NCBI GenBank assembly: GCA_020444545.1
Contig: JAHLKT010000007.1
Span: forward strand, 15,001-79,000
Origin: Desulfarculaceae bacterium
GTDB taxonomy: Bacteria; Desulfobacterota; Desulfarculia; Desulfarculales; Desulfarculaceae
Direction: 5' to 3'
DNA length: 64,000 bases
Shown piece after piece: positions 16,030 to 27,852 of the stretch. Within the stretch, counting starts at the first letter, position 1. The number at the start of each line of letters is the position of its first letter. A model generated the notes under the pieces. The model had not been told where the DNA came from. It saw only the letters and a list, made by a program, of their open reading frames with translations, and did no database searches. The translations under genes were made by a program, and so were the position numbers.

Positions 16030-16794
16030 CTAGTCCCCTTTGCCGCCGTTGGCGGCCCAACGCCGCTCCATGGCGGCCAGCTCGTCCCTGGAATTGATGC
16101 CCCGCAGCTCCTCGGGGTCCGGGGCCACGGCGTAGCCCACCTTGTAGCCCCGCGCACCCAGTATCTCGGCCAGGTCGGTGAGATAGTATTCCTTCTGGTC
16201 GTTCTCCGTGGAGAGCAGGGGCAGGCCCGTCCGCATGGCCTGGGCGGTGGCCACGATGATGCCCGAGTTCACCAGGGTGATCTTCTTCTCTTCCTCGCTG
16301 GCGTCGCGCTCCTCCACGATGCGGCTGAGCTGGCCGCGCTGGTCGAAGATCAGGCGGCCATAGGGCGGGGGCGGGTCAAGGTCCATGGCCAGGACCGTCT
16401 CGTCGTTGCCCTGCTCCCGGTGGGTGTCGATGATGGCCTGGGCCGTGGAGCGCCTCATGCCGGGCACGTCGCCATAGAAGATGATCACGTCGCCCTGGAA
16501 GCCCTCCAGCGCGGGCATGGCGGCCATGACCGCGTGGCCCGTGCCCAGCTGGGGCTCTTGCAGGGCGAAGAAAAGGTGTTCGCGCCCGGCCAGTTGGGCC
16601 TCCACCAGCTCCGCGCCGTGGCCCACCACCACCACGGTGCGGGCGGCGCCCAGCTCCTCGGCCAGGTCCACCACCCAGTCGATCATGGGACGGCCCGCCA
16701 AGGGGTGCAAAACCTTTGGCAAATCCGATTTCATGCGGGTGCCCTTGCCCGCAGCTAGGATCACCACCGCCAATTCAGGTAGCTTAGTGTTCAT
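16030..16794 (-). CDS. glmU: Single-domain GlmU-type nucleotidyltransferase
   Basis: A 254-residue cytoplasmic UTP-glucosamine-1-phosphate type nucleotidyltransferase. It opens with the nucleotide-binding loop [20 protein letters not shown], then GTGHAV and FYGDVPG (metal and substrate contacts), and VNSGI and YYLTDL typical of GlmU. Unlike E. coli GlmU (about 456 residues) it lacks the C-terminal left-handed beta-helix acetyltransferase; the protein stops at [15 protein letters not shown]. Acetylation must therefore be done by another protein, or this enzyme has a narrower role. Same operon as glmS. Confidence 0.85.
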   Translation of the reverse strand: MNTKLPELAVVILAAGKGTRMKSDLPKVLHPLAGRPMIDWVVDLAEELGAARTVVVVGHGAELVEAQLAGREHLFFALQEPQLGTGHAVMAAMPALEGFQGDVIIFYGDVPGMRRSTAQAIIDTHREQGNDETVLAMDLDPPPPYGRLIFDQRGQLSRIVEERDASEEEKKITLVNSGIIVATAQAMRTGLPLLSTENDQKEYYLTDLAEILGARGYKVGYAVAPDPEELRGINSRDELAAMERRWAANGGKGD

Positions 16795-16912
16795 AAGGCC
16801 CTATGTTATTGGTTTAAAGGGCGTTAGGCAAGAGGCGAGAGGGGCCGCTAAGCGAATGTAAGAAATATGAAATGCGGGATCGCCGGGGCCCCGGGGGCGC
16901 GGGCCCCGGGGG

Positions 16913-17716
16913 CTACACCCCGAAGACCTGGGGCTCCTTGCGCTCGGCGCAGTTCTCCACCAGCCAGTTGGTGACCTTGGACATCTGGGGCGCTTCCCAG
17001 ACCCGCGCGGTGGTGGGGCAGTTCTTCACGCAGGCGGTGCAGCGGATGCAGAGCGCCACCTCGGTGGTCACCTCGTCCTCCACGGTGATGGCCCCGGTGG
17101 GGCACACGGCGGCGCAGGTGCCGCAGAGGATGCAGAGGTCTTCCTTGGTGACCGGCGAAATCTCCATGGCCATGGGGCCGCCCTCGTAGGGGAAGCGGCC
17201 CGGGATCTCCGGGTCGGCCAAATCGTCGGGCGAGGCCGCGCCGGCCAGCTTGTCCTTGATCTTCTGGCCGAAATCACGCGCCTTTTGCAGATCCTCCGCG
17301 TCCGGGCGGCCGTTGGCGACGGGCATCTCCGGGGTGGCGAAGGAGTGCTCGCCCACAAAGGCGGCCCCGGCCACGGGCTTGAAGCCCAGCTCCGCGGCCA
17401 GGTTCTTCAGCTCCAGGAGCGCGTCCTCGAACTCGCGGTTGCCGTAGAGCACCACCGGCACGGCCAGGGCGCCGTTGCCCGATAGCTTGCTCAGGCGGGC
17501 GATGGCCTCGGCCGGCACCCGGCCGCCGTAGACCGGCACGCCCAGGACGACCAGCTCGTCGCCGCAGGGGGCGATGTCCCGCGCCGCGTCCTCGGGCAGG
17601 GTCAGGTTGAGGTTGCTCACGTTGTCCACGCCGAGGCCCTGGGCCACGGCCTTGAGCACCTTCTGGGTGGTCCCGGTGGGCGAGAAGTAGACTAGAGTCA
17701 CCTTGTTTATCTGCAT
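16913..17716 (-). CDS. EFR1-type flavodoxin-ferredoxin fusion
   Basis: A 267-residue cytoplasmic electron-transfer protein with a flavodoxin-like N-terminal half and a ferredoxin C-terminal half. The FMN phosphate loop is VYFSPTGTTQKVL (residues 9-20), followed by VLGVPVYGGRVP and VLYGNREF. Two 4Fe-4S motifs follow: CILCGTCAAVCP and CIRCTACVKNCP, near 190-230. This arrangement is the EFR1 family, common in strict anaerobes. Its partners are unknown. ATG at 17716 is preceded by AGGAGA. A GC-rich palindrome (16884-16912) follows the stop codon and may be a weak terminator. Confidence 0.88.
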   Translation of the reverse strand: MQINKVTLVYFSPTGTTQKVLKAVAQGLGVDNVSNLNLTLPEDAARDIAPCGDELVVLGVPVYGGRVPAEAIARLSKLSGNGALAVPVVLYGNREFEDALLELKNLAAELGFKPVAGAAFVGEHSFATPEMPVANGRPDAEDLQKARDFGQKIKDKLAGAASPDDLADPEIPGRFPYEGGPMAMEISPVTKEDLCILCGTCAAVCPTGAITVEDEVTTEVALCIRCTACVKNCPTTARVWEAPQMSKVTNWLVENCAERKEPQVFGV

Positions 17717-17850
17717 GAGTCGTCTCCTAGAGTCGGCACGGGAACGGTTCGAGGCCACAAGGGATATGGTAGGAGGTTAAACAACGATAAGCAAGGGGGA
17801 TTGGGAAGGCCTGGTCAAACCTGTCATGGGAGATCAGCGGCCCCCCAACC

Positions 17851-17884
17851 AAAAAAGCGGCCGCCCCTTAAAGGAGCAGCCGCG
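17851..17884 (-). terminator. Terminator of OMP gene
   Basis: Minus-strand GCGGCTGCTCC / GGGGCGGCCGC stem followed by six T, 48 bases after the OMP stop codon. The stem and the next 30 bases (TCGGTTGGTCGTATGGGTCT on the plus strand) are repeated at the atpC terminator. Confidence 0.7.
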
Positions 17885-17931
17885 GTCGGTTGGTCGTATG
17901 GGTCTGGGGCACGGTTGCCCCGCCGCCCGGG

Positions 17932-18609
17932 CTAGTTGAACCCGAAGAACCAGGTGATCCCCAGTAACAACTGGAAGTTGTTCAGCTTGTATTCGGTCTT
18001 GGAGAAGGTGCCCAGGCTGCCGGTGGCCAGGTCGCTGTCCACGGTCAGCCACCAGTAACGCGCCCCCAGGCTCAGCATCCAGTTGTCGGAAAGGCTATAG
18101 CCCACCCCGGTGCCCAGGAAATAGGCCGCGTTGTCGGAGGTGGAAAGGTTCACCGACTCCCCCAGCCCGGTCTGCATGTCGTTGATGCCCTTTTCCTTGT
18201 CCGAGCTGGTGAAGGTATAGCCCACCCCACCCTCGCCGAACCAGGTGAATTGCTGGCCCAGCTTCAGGCGGTAGCGCCCCACCAGGTAGACCGGCACCGC
18301 GTTGATGGTGGACCAGTCCTCCTCGCTGCGGCCGCTACGGGCGGCCTTGGTCAAAAAGCTCAGGTACTGGGCGCCGACGCCCACCTCCACTCCGCTGGCA
18401 AAGGAGTAATAGGCCTCGCCGCCCACGGTCCAGGTGGAGTCCATGGAGCTGGAGTTGGGGCCGCTGTCGCCGTCCCGGCCGTCAATGGGGTTGCTTTCGG
18501 TGCCCGTGGCCCAGCCGCCGAACAGGGAGAGCGCGGCCTTGCCTTGGGCCAGGGCGGGCGTGGCGGTCAGCAACACGATTACCAGGAGCAATGAGAACTT
18601 TTTCAACAC
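17932..18609 (-). CDS. Outer-membrane beta-barrel protein
   Basis: A 225-residue outer-membrane protein. The GTG at 18609 is chosen because GGAGG lies six bases upstream; ATG-started extension is not supported. The signal peptide is about residues 1-21, ending TPALAQ. The mature part alternates hydrophobic and polar residues with aromatic girdle residues and ends GITWFFGFN; the final aromatic residue is typical of BAM-assembled barrels. The overall pattern (GVGAQYLS, GGVGYTF, GTGVGYSLSDNW, LGARYWW) suggests an eight-stranded OmpA/OmpW-like barrel. Function is unknown. Confidence 0.75.
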   Translation of the reverse strand: MLKKFSLLLVIVLLTATPALAQGKAALSLFGGWATGTESNPIDGRDGDSGPNSSSMDSTWTVGGEAYYSFASGVEVGVGAQYLSFLTKAARSGRSEEDWSTINAVPVYLVGRYRLKLGQQFTWFGEGGVGYTFTSSDKEKGINDMQTGLGESVNLSTSDNAAYFLGTGVGYSLSDNWMLSLGARYWWLTVDSDLATGSLGTFSKTEYKLNNFQLLLGITWFFGFN

Positions 18610-18750
18610 GATTTTCCTCCCAAATAATTGCCGTACGCCAGCACCGGACCTGGGCGGTAAAGGCATCATAGCCTATATCAGGGGGCATACAAACCAGCAA
18701 ATTGGGGCAAGGGAGGCCGCCCCGCGCCCAATGAGCCGGCTCACTAGCAC

Positions 18751-18785
18751 AAAAAAAGCGGCCGCCCCTTTCGGGACGGCCGCAG
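18751..18785 (-). terminator. Terminator of the atp operon
   Basis: Minus-strand hairpin CTGCGGCCGTCCC / GGGGCGGCCGC with loop GAAA, followed by seven T, 27 bases after the atpC stop. The flanking sequence is shared with the OMP terminator at 17851. Confidence 0.85.
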
Positions 18786-18811
18786 TCGGTTGGTCGTATG
18801 GGTCTGGGTGG

Positions 18812-19234
18812 TTAGCCGAGCGGGCCGCTGGCGCGCTCCGCGGTGCGCAGGCGCAGCATGGCCCTTTGCAGGGCCGCCTCGGCACGGACGTAGTCCATCT
18901 CCTCGGCGCGGGCCTTTTCCATGCGTTGCTGGGCCCGTTCGCGGGCGCGCTGGGCGCGGTCGATGTCGATCTCGCGGGCCAGCTCGGCCGCTTCGGCCAG
19001 GATGGTCACCTTCTCGCCGGTCACCTCGGCGAAACCGCCGGCGACGGCCGCAAAGTCGGTGTCGTTGCCGTCCTTGAAGCGCATCTCGCCGACGGCCAAC
19101 GAGGCCAGGAAGGGCACGTGGCCGTGCAGCACGCCGAACTCACCGTCCACGCCGGTGGCCACCACCACGTCCACTTCTTTGGACAACAGCAGCTTGTCCG
19201 GGGTGACCACTTCCAGCAGTATCTTGTTGGCCAT
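18812..19234 (-). CDS. atpC: ATP synthase epsilon subunit
   Basis: A 140-residue subunit of the F1 central stalk, last gene of the atp operon. The N-terminal beta sandwich is clear (LLLEVVTPDKLLLSKEVDVV and GEFGVLHGHVPFLASL, where GEFGVL..H.P is the family signature), followed by the C-terminal helical hairpin (about residues 90-135). It lies 26 bases after atpD, with a strong terminator behind it. Confidence 0.93.
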   Translation of the reverse strand: MANKILLEVVTPDKLLLSKEVDVVVATGVDGEFGVLHGHVPFLASLAVGEMRFKDGNDTDFAAVAGGFAEVTGEKVTILAEAAELAREIDIDRAQRARERAQQRMEKARAEEMDYVRAEAALQRAMLRLRTAERASGPLG

Positions 19235-19260
19235 GGGTATACCGTCCCCTCGCTAGGCTA

Positions 19261-20712
<1,452 letters not shown>

Positions 20713-20740
20713 TTAGCTATATAAATCCTTGTACCAGAGC

Positions 20741-21622
20741 CTAACCGGACTTCAGGGCCTCGGCGCCGCCCACGATGTCCATCAACTCCGCGGTGATGGC
20801 CGCCTGGCGGGCCTTGTTGAAGACCTGGGTCAGGTTCTGGATTAGTTCCTTGCAGTTCTTGGTGGCGTTGTCCATCGCCGCCATGCGGGCCCCGTTCTCG
20901 CTGGTGGAGGTCTCCAGCAAGCCGCTGTAAACCCGCACGTTTAGGTAGCGGGGCAACAGGTCCACCAGGATCTCCTCGGCCGAAGGCTCGGTGAGGTACT
21001 CCACGGAAGCCGCGTCCTCGGCATCGTCGCCCACCATCTCCGGGGAGATGGGCAGGAGCCGCTCCACGGTGGGGATCATGGAGATCAGGGACTGGAAGCG
21101 CGAGTAGATCATGTAGACCTCTTGCACTTCGCCGGACAAAAAGGCGTTGAGCCCCAGCCGGGCCACCTGAGTGGCCAGGTCGAAGTCCACCACGTTCATG
21201 GCCCCGGGCATCTGGGCGGCAAACTCGACCTTGCGCCGCTTGAAGAAGTCGATGCCCCTGCGGCCGATCGCATAGAAGGCGACTTCCTTGCCCTCGCTCT
21301 TTTTCTCGGTAAGGAACTTTTGGGCCTTGAGAATCAGGTTCATATTGAACGAGCCGCAAAGCCCGCGGTCGGCGGTGATCAGGATCAGGCCGACCCGGTC
21401 CACGGTCTCGGGCTGGGCCAGGAGCGGATGGGCCTCGGAATCGAGCCCCTCGCTCAGGCTGCCCAGGACCTCGCTGAACTTGTCGGCGTAGGGGCGGAAG
21501 CGCTCGGTGCGTTCCTGCACCTGGCGCAGCCGCGCCGCGGCCACCATGTTCATGGCCCGGGTGATCTGCCTGGTCTTTTTGACCGCCGAGATCTTGTTTT
21601 GTATGTCGCGAAGTGCCGCCAT
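20741..21622 (-). CDS. atpG: ATP synthase gamma subunit
   Basis: A 293-residue central-shaft subunit. The N-terminal helix (RDIQNKISAVKKTRQITRAM) and the C-terminal helix (ARMAAMDNATKNCKELIQNL) form the coiled coil that turns inside alpha3beta3. The mid-region ITADRGLCGSFN is the gamma signature. The length is typical. It sits between atpA and atpD with short spacers, and both neighbours are on the same strand. Confidence 0.95.
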   Translation of the reverse strand: MAALRDIQNKISAVKKTRQITRAMNMVAAARLRQVQERTERFRPYADKFSEVLGSLSEGLDSEAHPLLAQPETVDRVGLILITADRGLCGSFNMNLILKAQKFLTEKKSEGKEVAFYAIGRRGIDFFKRRKVEFAAQMPGAMNVVDFDLATQVARLGLNAFLSGEVQEVYMIYSRFQSLISMIPTVERLLPISPEMVGDDAEDAASVEYLTEPSAEEILVDLLPRYLNVRVYSGLLETSTSENGARMAAMDNATKNCKELIQNLTQVFNKARQAAITAELMDIVGGAEALKSG

Positions 21623-21639
21623 GTCAGCCGCCCCTTCGT

Positions 21640-23153
<1,514 letters not shown>

Positions 23154-23154
<1 letters not shown>

Positions 23155-23705
23155 TAGGCGTAATCACCCCTTCTCAAAGAATCCCTCAAAGTTTCCAGCT
23201 GAGTCTTGATGGTTCCATCCAAGACCAGGTCCCCGATCTGGGCTCTCACGCCACCGATCAGGCTGGAATCCTCCTTGATTTCCACGATAACCTCGCTGCC
23301 GGCCATCTTGGCGAGCACCTCTTTGAGGCGCTTCACCTCTTCTTCGCCCAAAGGCGCGGCCGAGACGACCTCGGCCCGGGTGATGCCCTTTTGGTCATCC
23401 ACCAGGCGGGCATATACCGCGCTGATGTCGCGGGCGGCGCTGATGCGCCCGCGGTCCATAAGCAGCCGGAAGAAGTTGTTCACGATGGGGCTGAGGCCCA
23501 TCTTGTCCAGGAAGGTGTTCAGCAACCGGCTGCGGTCCTCGAAGCCGATGGCCGGGTTGGCCAGCACCGACTCCAACTCTGCCGACTCGGCGAACAGGGC
23601 GGCAACTTCGGCCAGCTCCTGTCCGTACTTCTCCATATTCCCGTCTTCCTTGCCGATCTCCAGCAAGGCGCGGGCGTAGCGTTTGGCGACGATCAGGCTG
23701 GTCAC
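23154..23705 (-). CDS. atpH: ATP synthase delta subunit
   Basis: A 183-residue peripheral-stalk subunit that links F1 to the b subunits. The N-terminal helical domain begins [15 protein letters not shown], as in the family, and the C-terminal signature is [20 protein letters not shown]. Its start overlaps the stop of the b subunit by four bases (ATGA type). Confidence 0.94.
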
Positions 23706-24301
23706 TGTACCTCCCGCGAAACCTTGGCCAGGTACTCATCCACCAGGCGAGTCTGGTCTTCGGGGTTAATCTTTTCTTTTAGCAGGTCCTCGGCCACTGC
23801 GGCGCTCATCTCGGCCACTTCGCGGCGAAGGTCGGCCTTGGCCGCCGCGGTCTCCTGCTCGATGGTGAAATTGGCCTGCTCCTTGATGCGCTCGGCGGTG
23901 GCTTCGGCCCCCTCGATGATGGCGGCTTTTTCCTTCTCGCCCATGGCCCGGAAGTCGGCCAAAACCTTGTCGCGCTCACCGGCGGCGTCGGCCAGGCGCT
24001 GCTCCATGAGGGCGTAGGCCCGCTTGGCTTCCTCGCGCTTGGCCTCCAGCTCCTCGAGCTCGCTCTTGATCTGATCCACCCGCGCGCCCAGCCCGCTCTT
24101 GAGGGGCTTACGCAGCACGATGATCAAAACCGCCACGAGCACCGCGAAGTTCATCACGCGGAACAGGAAGTTGCCCCACTGATAGTGGTGCTCGGCCGCG
24201 CCGCCGCCCTCGCCCCCGCCGGAGGCCAGGGCCAGACCGGCGCTCAGGCCCACCAGGGCCAAAGCGGGAAGGATGCTCTTAGCCAGTTTGGCTATTTTCA
24301 T
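23702..24301 (-). CDS. atpF: ATP synthase F0 b subunit with N-terminal signal-like segment
   Basis: A 199-residue peripheral-stalk subunit. A first hydrophobic stretch (about residues 8-27, ALALVGLSAGLALASGG) looks like a cleavable signal peptide. It is followed by a polar segment and the true membrane helix (about 44-64, FRVMNFAVLVAVLIIVL). The remainder is a long charged coiled coil. An N-terminal signal-like segment ahead of the anchor helix is common in b subunits of sulfate-reducing deltaproteobacteria. It overlaps atpH by four bases and the upstream b' gene by four bases. Confidence 0.9.
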   Translation of the reverse strand: MKIAKLAKSILPALALVGLSAGLALASGGGEGGGAAEHHYQWGNFLFRVMNFAVLVAVLIIVLRKPLKSGLGARVDQIKSELEELEAKREEAKRAYALMEQRLADAAGERDKVLADFRAMGEKEKAAIIEGAEATAERIKEQANFTIEQETAAAKADLRREVAEMSAAVAEDLLKEKINPEDQTRLVDEYLAKVSREVQ

Positions 24302-24732
24302 TGCAAGCTCCTCCCCAAAAGCTTCTGGGCCAGCTCCTGACCGAAGGTCTGAACCTGGCCCTTGAGGTCGTCGCGCGCGCCGCCGATCTCGGACTCGATC
24401 TCGGAGCGGACCTTGGCCACCGCGGCTTCCATCTCGGCGGTGGCCGCCTCGACGATTTCGCGCTCGGTGCCGTGGCCTTGGCCTTTCATCTCCTCGCGGA
24501 GTTCGGCGCCCTGGCGGCGGGCGTCGGCCAGCTCGGCCTCCATCTCCGCCTCCTTGGCCTTGGCCCCTTCTTCCGAGGCGGTGATGTCGCTGCCCAGCTG
24601 GGCGAATTTCTCCGCCCGCTGCTTGATGATGCCCCTGATGGGGCGATACAGCAAGTAGTTCAGCGCCACCAGCAATACCAGGAAGTTGCCGATCTGCCAG
24701 AATAGCGAACTGTCTATGTCAATACTGACCAT
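24298..24732 (-). CDS. atpX: ATP synthase F0 b' subunit
   Basis: A 144-residue second b-type subunit, first gene of the operon. A single membrane helix (about residues 9-30, SLFWQIGNFLVLLVALNYLL) is followed by RPIRGIIKQRAEKF, the characteristic b/b' junction, and then a charged coiled coil. Presence of two different b-like genes (b and b') is typical of phototrophs and of deltaproteobacteria. Genes for subunits a and c are not adjacent and must lie outside the window. Confidence 0.9.
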   Translation of the reverse strand: MVSIDIDSSLFWQIGNFLVLLVALNYLLYRPIRGIIKQRAEKFAQLGSDITASEEGAKAKEAEMEAELADARRQGAELREEMKGQGHGTEREIVEAATAEMEAAVAKVRSEIESEIGGARDDLKGQVQTFGQELAQKLLGRSLQ

Positions 24733-24900
24733 AAAGCCTTATTGCTCCCGCAACTAGGGGGGGACGCGGCGCCCGCTCCCCACGGATTGTGTTCCACGCC
24801 CTGCTTGCGAAATTAAGCACTTGAAAATAGCTTGTATTCGGCGGTTGACCCCTCCTCGGGAGAGCAACGGGCACCTGTTACCAAAAACACAAGCTGCGAG

Positions 24901-24929
24901 TTTCTACAATTTTTAAAAAGAATTGTCAA
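24901..24929 (-). promoter_or_regulatory. Candidate promoter of the atp operon
   Basis: Minus-strand TTGACA (24924-24929), a 17-base spacer and TAGAAA (24901-24906), about 170 bases before the b' start. The surrounding 60 bases are strongly AT-rich, unlike the coding DNA on either side. Confidence 0.6.
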
Positions 24930-24965
24930 AACTTTTTTTGTGCCCATAGGGTCTTAAGTCACCTC

Positions 24966-25367
24966 TCAGGCTTCGGGGGCGCTCCGGGCGCCCAGGAGCT
25001 TGAGGCGGCCGGCCTCTTGGTTTCCCTGGTTCAGGGCCATGTGGCAGTGGCCCTCGAAGCGGACCCCTTCTTCCATGACCACCAGGGGCGCGGTGACGTC
25101 GCCGATGAGATTGCCCGGCTTTTTCAGCTCGATGCGCTCCCCGGCCACCACGTTGCCGGTCACCCGGCCGCTTATAACCACCCGGTCTGCCTTGATTTCG
25201 GCCTCTACCACGGCAGTGGACCCCACCAAAACCAGCCCCTCGCCATGGATCGCGCCCGAAAACTCTCCGTCCACCCGGGCCTGGCCCTTGAAAACGAGCT
25301 TGCCCTCTTGCCGGATGCCTTGCCCCAAGTAGAAATTGACATGGGACTCGCGGCTTTTTCTACCCAC
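24966..25367 (-). CDS. Bactofilin (polymer-forming cytoskeletal protein)
   Basis: A 133-residue protein of the bactofilin family, which self-assembles into filaments at the inner membrane or cytoplasm and helps with shape, stalk or chromosome positioning. GTG at 25367 is preceded by GGAGGAGG five bases upstream, so the longer frame is not the start. The DUF583 beta-helix repeat is clear: VDGEFSGAIHGEGLVLVGST, VVEAEIKADRVVISGRVTGN, then GNLIGDVTAPLVVMEEGVRF and GHCHM. Ends after a short tail. It lies just upstream of the atp promoter and on the same strand, following a TPR-protein gene. Confidence 0.88.
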   Translation of the reverse strand: MGRKSRESHVNFYLGQGIRQEGKLVFKGQARVDGEFSGAIHGEGLVLVGSTAVVEAEIKADRVVISGRVTGNVVAGERIELKKPGNLIGDVTAPLVVMEEGVRFEGHCHMALNQGNQEAGRLKLLGARSAPEA

Positions 25368-25571
25368 GAAAACCTCCTCCAGAGAAGGTGTTTGCGCCAA
25401 TTGGCCCAGTTACTATCTTGGTTGTTCGTTCGGTTGTGCGGACCGGACCGGCGCATGGGCTGCCGGCGCTCTTAGTGAACTTTATTTCACTAACACGCAA
25501 GGGAGGGCGGTAGCAAGCCCAAATCGGTCTCCAAGGGGCCGCTTCACCGCATTTTCACACTTGGCGGGTGG

Positions 25572-26312
25572 CTAATCGTACTCGGGGGTCACCGGCTTGG
25601 GCGGCCGGGCCGCCTCGCGGTAGGGCTGCTTTTTTTCGTAGAGCCTCAGGCGGCGCTCCATGGCCTCGGGGGGATCGCCTTTTTCGCCGTCGGAATCGCG
25701 CACCAGGAGGATGGCCCGGCGCTGCATGCGCACCGCGGCCGGGAACTTCTTGTCCTCGGCCAGGGCGGCGGCCAGGGTGTCCAGGATGTTGGCGGTGCGC
25801 TCGCCCCCGGCGGCCCGGCCGGCCAGCTCCACCGCCTGGGGCCCGTTGCGCAGCGCGGCCACCGGGCAGGTGGCCAGAAGCCAGGCCTTGGCCACCAGGG
25901 CGTTGGCAAAGCCGTCGTCCAGGTCCAGGGCCCGGTTGTAGTCGTCCAGGGCGTCCTTGTACTTGCCCCAGCGCTGATAGACCAGGCCCCGGTTGGTGTA
26001 GAACAGCGGGTTGGTGCTGTCCAGCTCCAGGGCCAGGCCGAAATCATTGAGCGCTTTTTTCAGGTGGCCCAGGTCGGCCCACAAGGCGCCCCGGTTGTTG
26101 TAGGCCATGGACAGAGCGACCAGGGGCAGCTCGCCGGAGTTGATGGCCCGGTCGTAGAGCCTCATAGCCAGGCCCAGCTCGCCCTCGCGGTGGGCGTCCA
26201 GCCCCTTGTTCACCTCCGAGGCCGCGCTGGCCAGGGCCGTGGCCGGGGCCAGGCAGAGTAGGGCAGCCAAAAGAGCGAGGAGCAGGAAGGCGCTAAAGCT
26301 GCGAGGACGCAT
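25572..26312 (-). CDS. Secreted TPR protein
   Basis: A 246-residue exported protein with a signal peptide (residues 1-27, RSFSAFLLLALLAALLCLA, then ATALASA). At least three tetratricopeptide repeats follow: MAYNNRGALWADLGHLKKAL, LFYTNRGLVYQRWGKYKDAL and the next helix pair around ANALVAKAWLL. TPRs mediate protein contacts, so this is probably a periplasmic scaffold. The C-terminal part (AVRMQRRAILLVRDSDGEKG) is charged. It has no operon partner with clear function, since bactofilin follows 200 bases later. Confidence 0.82.
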   Translation of the reverse strand: MRPRSFSAFLLLALLAALLCLAPATALASAASEVNKGLDAHREGELGLAMRLYDRAINSGELPLVALSMAYNNRGALWADLGHLKKALNDFGLALELDSTNPLFYTNRGLVYQRWGKYKDALDDYNRALDLDDGFANALVAKAWLLATCPVAALRNGPQAVELAGRAAGGERTANILDTLAAALAEDKKFPAAVRMQRRAILLVRDSDGEKGDPPEAMERRLRLYEKKQPYREAARPPKPVTPEYD

Positions 26313-26376
26313 CGAACCCCCTAATAAAATAGGCCTGTGTGCAATTTAGCATGGTGGACGGAGCCGGTAAAGCAAG

Positions 26377-26514
26377 CAAGCCCGGCCGGCTTCGCCGGAC
26401 GGCGGGATGCTGCGTTGCGGGCGGCGTTCGTTTCCTCGGCGTATTGGCATATACGCCTGCGGAACTCACTTGCCCGCACCTTGCCTGCCGCCGCCTGGCT
26501 GTGCCGGGGTCCGA
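26377..26514 (+). repeat. 125-bp imperfect-palindrome element, copy 2
   Basis: Opens CCGGCCGGCTTCGCCGGACG and closes GCCTGGCTGTGCCGGGG. The interior shares TGCTGCGTTGCGGGCGGCG and CGTATTGGCATATACGCCTG with copy 1. It sits 65 bases upstream of the TPR-protein start and is the only copy not abutting a stop codon. The rest of the gap to 26742 holds the perfect 22-base palindrome CCCCGATAGC-TT-GCTATCGGGG near 26548-26570 and degenerate GC-rich DNA downstream of rodA. Confidence 0.7.
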
Positions 26515-26742
26515 CGGAATGCGCGACTATTTCTTTATCCCTGTTGCCCCCGATAGCTTGCTATCGGGGTTGCCGAGCCCCGGCGAGGCAACAAGAAATC
26601 CGGCGATCTCTTTTCTCCGCATCCCGCCGCTTTGCCACGGAGCCGCCAAAGCGCCCCAACGGGAGCCAAGGATGCTGGCCGGAACCGAGCCGTATCTCGA
26701 CCCGCTTTGGCCGTGGCGGCACGCCACTGGCGAAGCCGGCCT

Positions 26743-27852
26743 TTACCTGCGGCTGTGGAAGACGAAGCGTCTCATGGCCACGCCCTGGATGAGCCCCAGG
26801 GCGGCCATGGTGGTGATGAGGCTGGAGCCGCCGTAGGAGATGAAGGGCAGGGGGATGCCCACCACCGGGAACAGGCCCAGCACCATTCCCACGTTGATGA
26901 TGGCCGGCCAGAAGATCAGGGCCGTGGCCCCCACCACCAGCAACAGGCCCTGGCGGTCCTTGGCGCGGTAGGCGGTGGAAAGGCCCCGGTAGATGATGCC
27001 GGCCAACAAGAGCAGCACCACCATGGCCCCCATGAAGCCCCACTCCTCGGCCAACACCGAGAAGGCGAAGTCGGTGTGCTGCTCGGGCAAAAAGTGCAGC
27101 TGGGTCTGGGTGCCGGCCATGAAGCCCTTGCCGGTGAACTGGCCCGAGCCCACCGCGATCTTGGATTGGATCAGGTGGTAGGCGCTGCCCAGGGGGTCGC
27201 TCTCCGGGTCCAGAAAGCTGAAGATGCGCCGCTTCTGATAGTCCTTCATGAAGCGCCAGCCCACGGGCAAGACCAGGATCAGCCCCACCGAGGCGATGGC
27301 CAGGTCCCTCAGCTTGACCCCGTTGACCAGGATCACGCTCACCGCCACGATGAGCACCAAGAGGCAGGTGCCCAGGTCCGGCTCCTTGAGGATGAGCAGG
27401 GCGGGCACGAAGGCCAGGCCCAGGGGGGGCAATAGCTGCAACAAACGGTAGGGCTCGGACTGGTCGCGGCGCTGGAAGTAGGTGGCCAGCATGAGCACCA
27501 CCGCCAGACGGGCCAGCTCCGAGGGCTGCAACACCACCGGGCCCAGCACCAGCCAGCGCTGGCTGCCGCCCACCACCTTGCCCCAGAACAGCACCGCGAT
27601 GAGCAGCACCACCACCAGGCCGTAGAAGGGGTAGGCGATGGTGGACAGGCGCTGGGGCCCCACCACGGCCACGGCCATCATCACCCCCACGCCCAGGCCG
27701 ATCCAGTAGGACTGCTTCAAAAACACCGGGGTGCCCCCGCCGTGGAAGGAGCTGGCCGCGGAATAGAGATTGGCCACCCCGCAGGCCCCCAGGGCCAGCA
27801 CCAGGGCCAAGAGAAGCCAATCGAAGTTGGCCACCAGGCGTCGGTCGATCAT
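26743..27852 (-). CDS. rodA: Rod-shape SEDS glycosyltransferase RodA
   Basis: A 369-residue polytopic inner-membrane peptidoglycan polymerase (SEDS family) that works with PBP2 in cell elongation. About ten transmembrane helices are visible. Signatures: KEPDLGTCLLVLIVA (with the catalytic Asp region of SEDS proteins), QSKIAVGSGQFTGKGFMAGT, LPEQHTDFAFSVLAEEWGF and the C-terminal GIPLPFISYGGSSLITTMAA. It overlaps mrdA by four bases. Last gene of the mreBCD-mrdA-rodA cluster. Confidence 0.96.
   Translation of the reverse strand: MIDRRLVANFDWLLLALVLALGACGVANLYSAASSFHGGGTPVFLKQSYWIGLGVGVMMAVAVVGPQRLSTIAYPFYGLVVVLLIAVLFWGKVVGGSQRWLVLGPVVLQPSELARLAVVLMLATYFQRRDQSEPYRLLQLLPPLGLAFVPALLILKEPDLGTCLLVLIVAVSVILVNGVKLRDLAIASVGLILVLPVGWRFMKDYQKRRIFSFLDPESDPLGSAYHLIQSKIAVGSGQFTGKGFMAGTQTQLHFLPEQHTDFAFSVLAEEWGFMGAMVVLLLLAGIIYRGLSTAYRAKDRQGLLLVVGATALIFWPAIINVGMVLGLFPVVGIPLPFISYGGSSLITTMAALGLIQGVAMRRFVFHSRR

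Noticed and set aside
26548-26570. Perfect palindrome CCCCGATAGCTTGCTATCGGGG as a terminator of rodA
   Set aside because: It lies about 175 bases past the rodA stop and has no T-run in either direction, so its role stays open.
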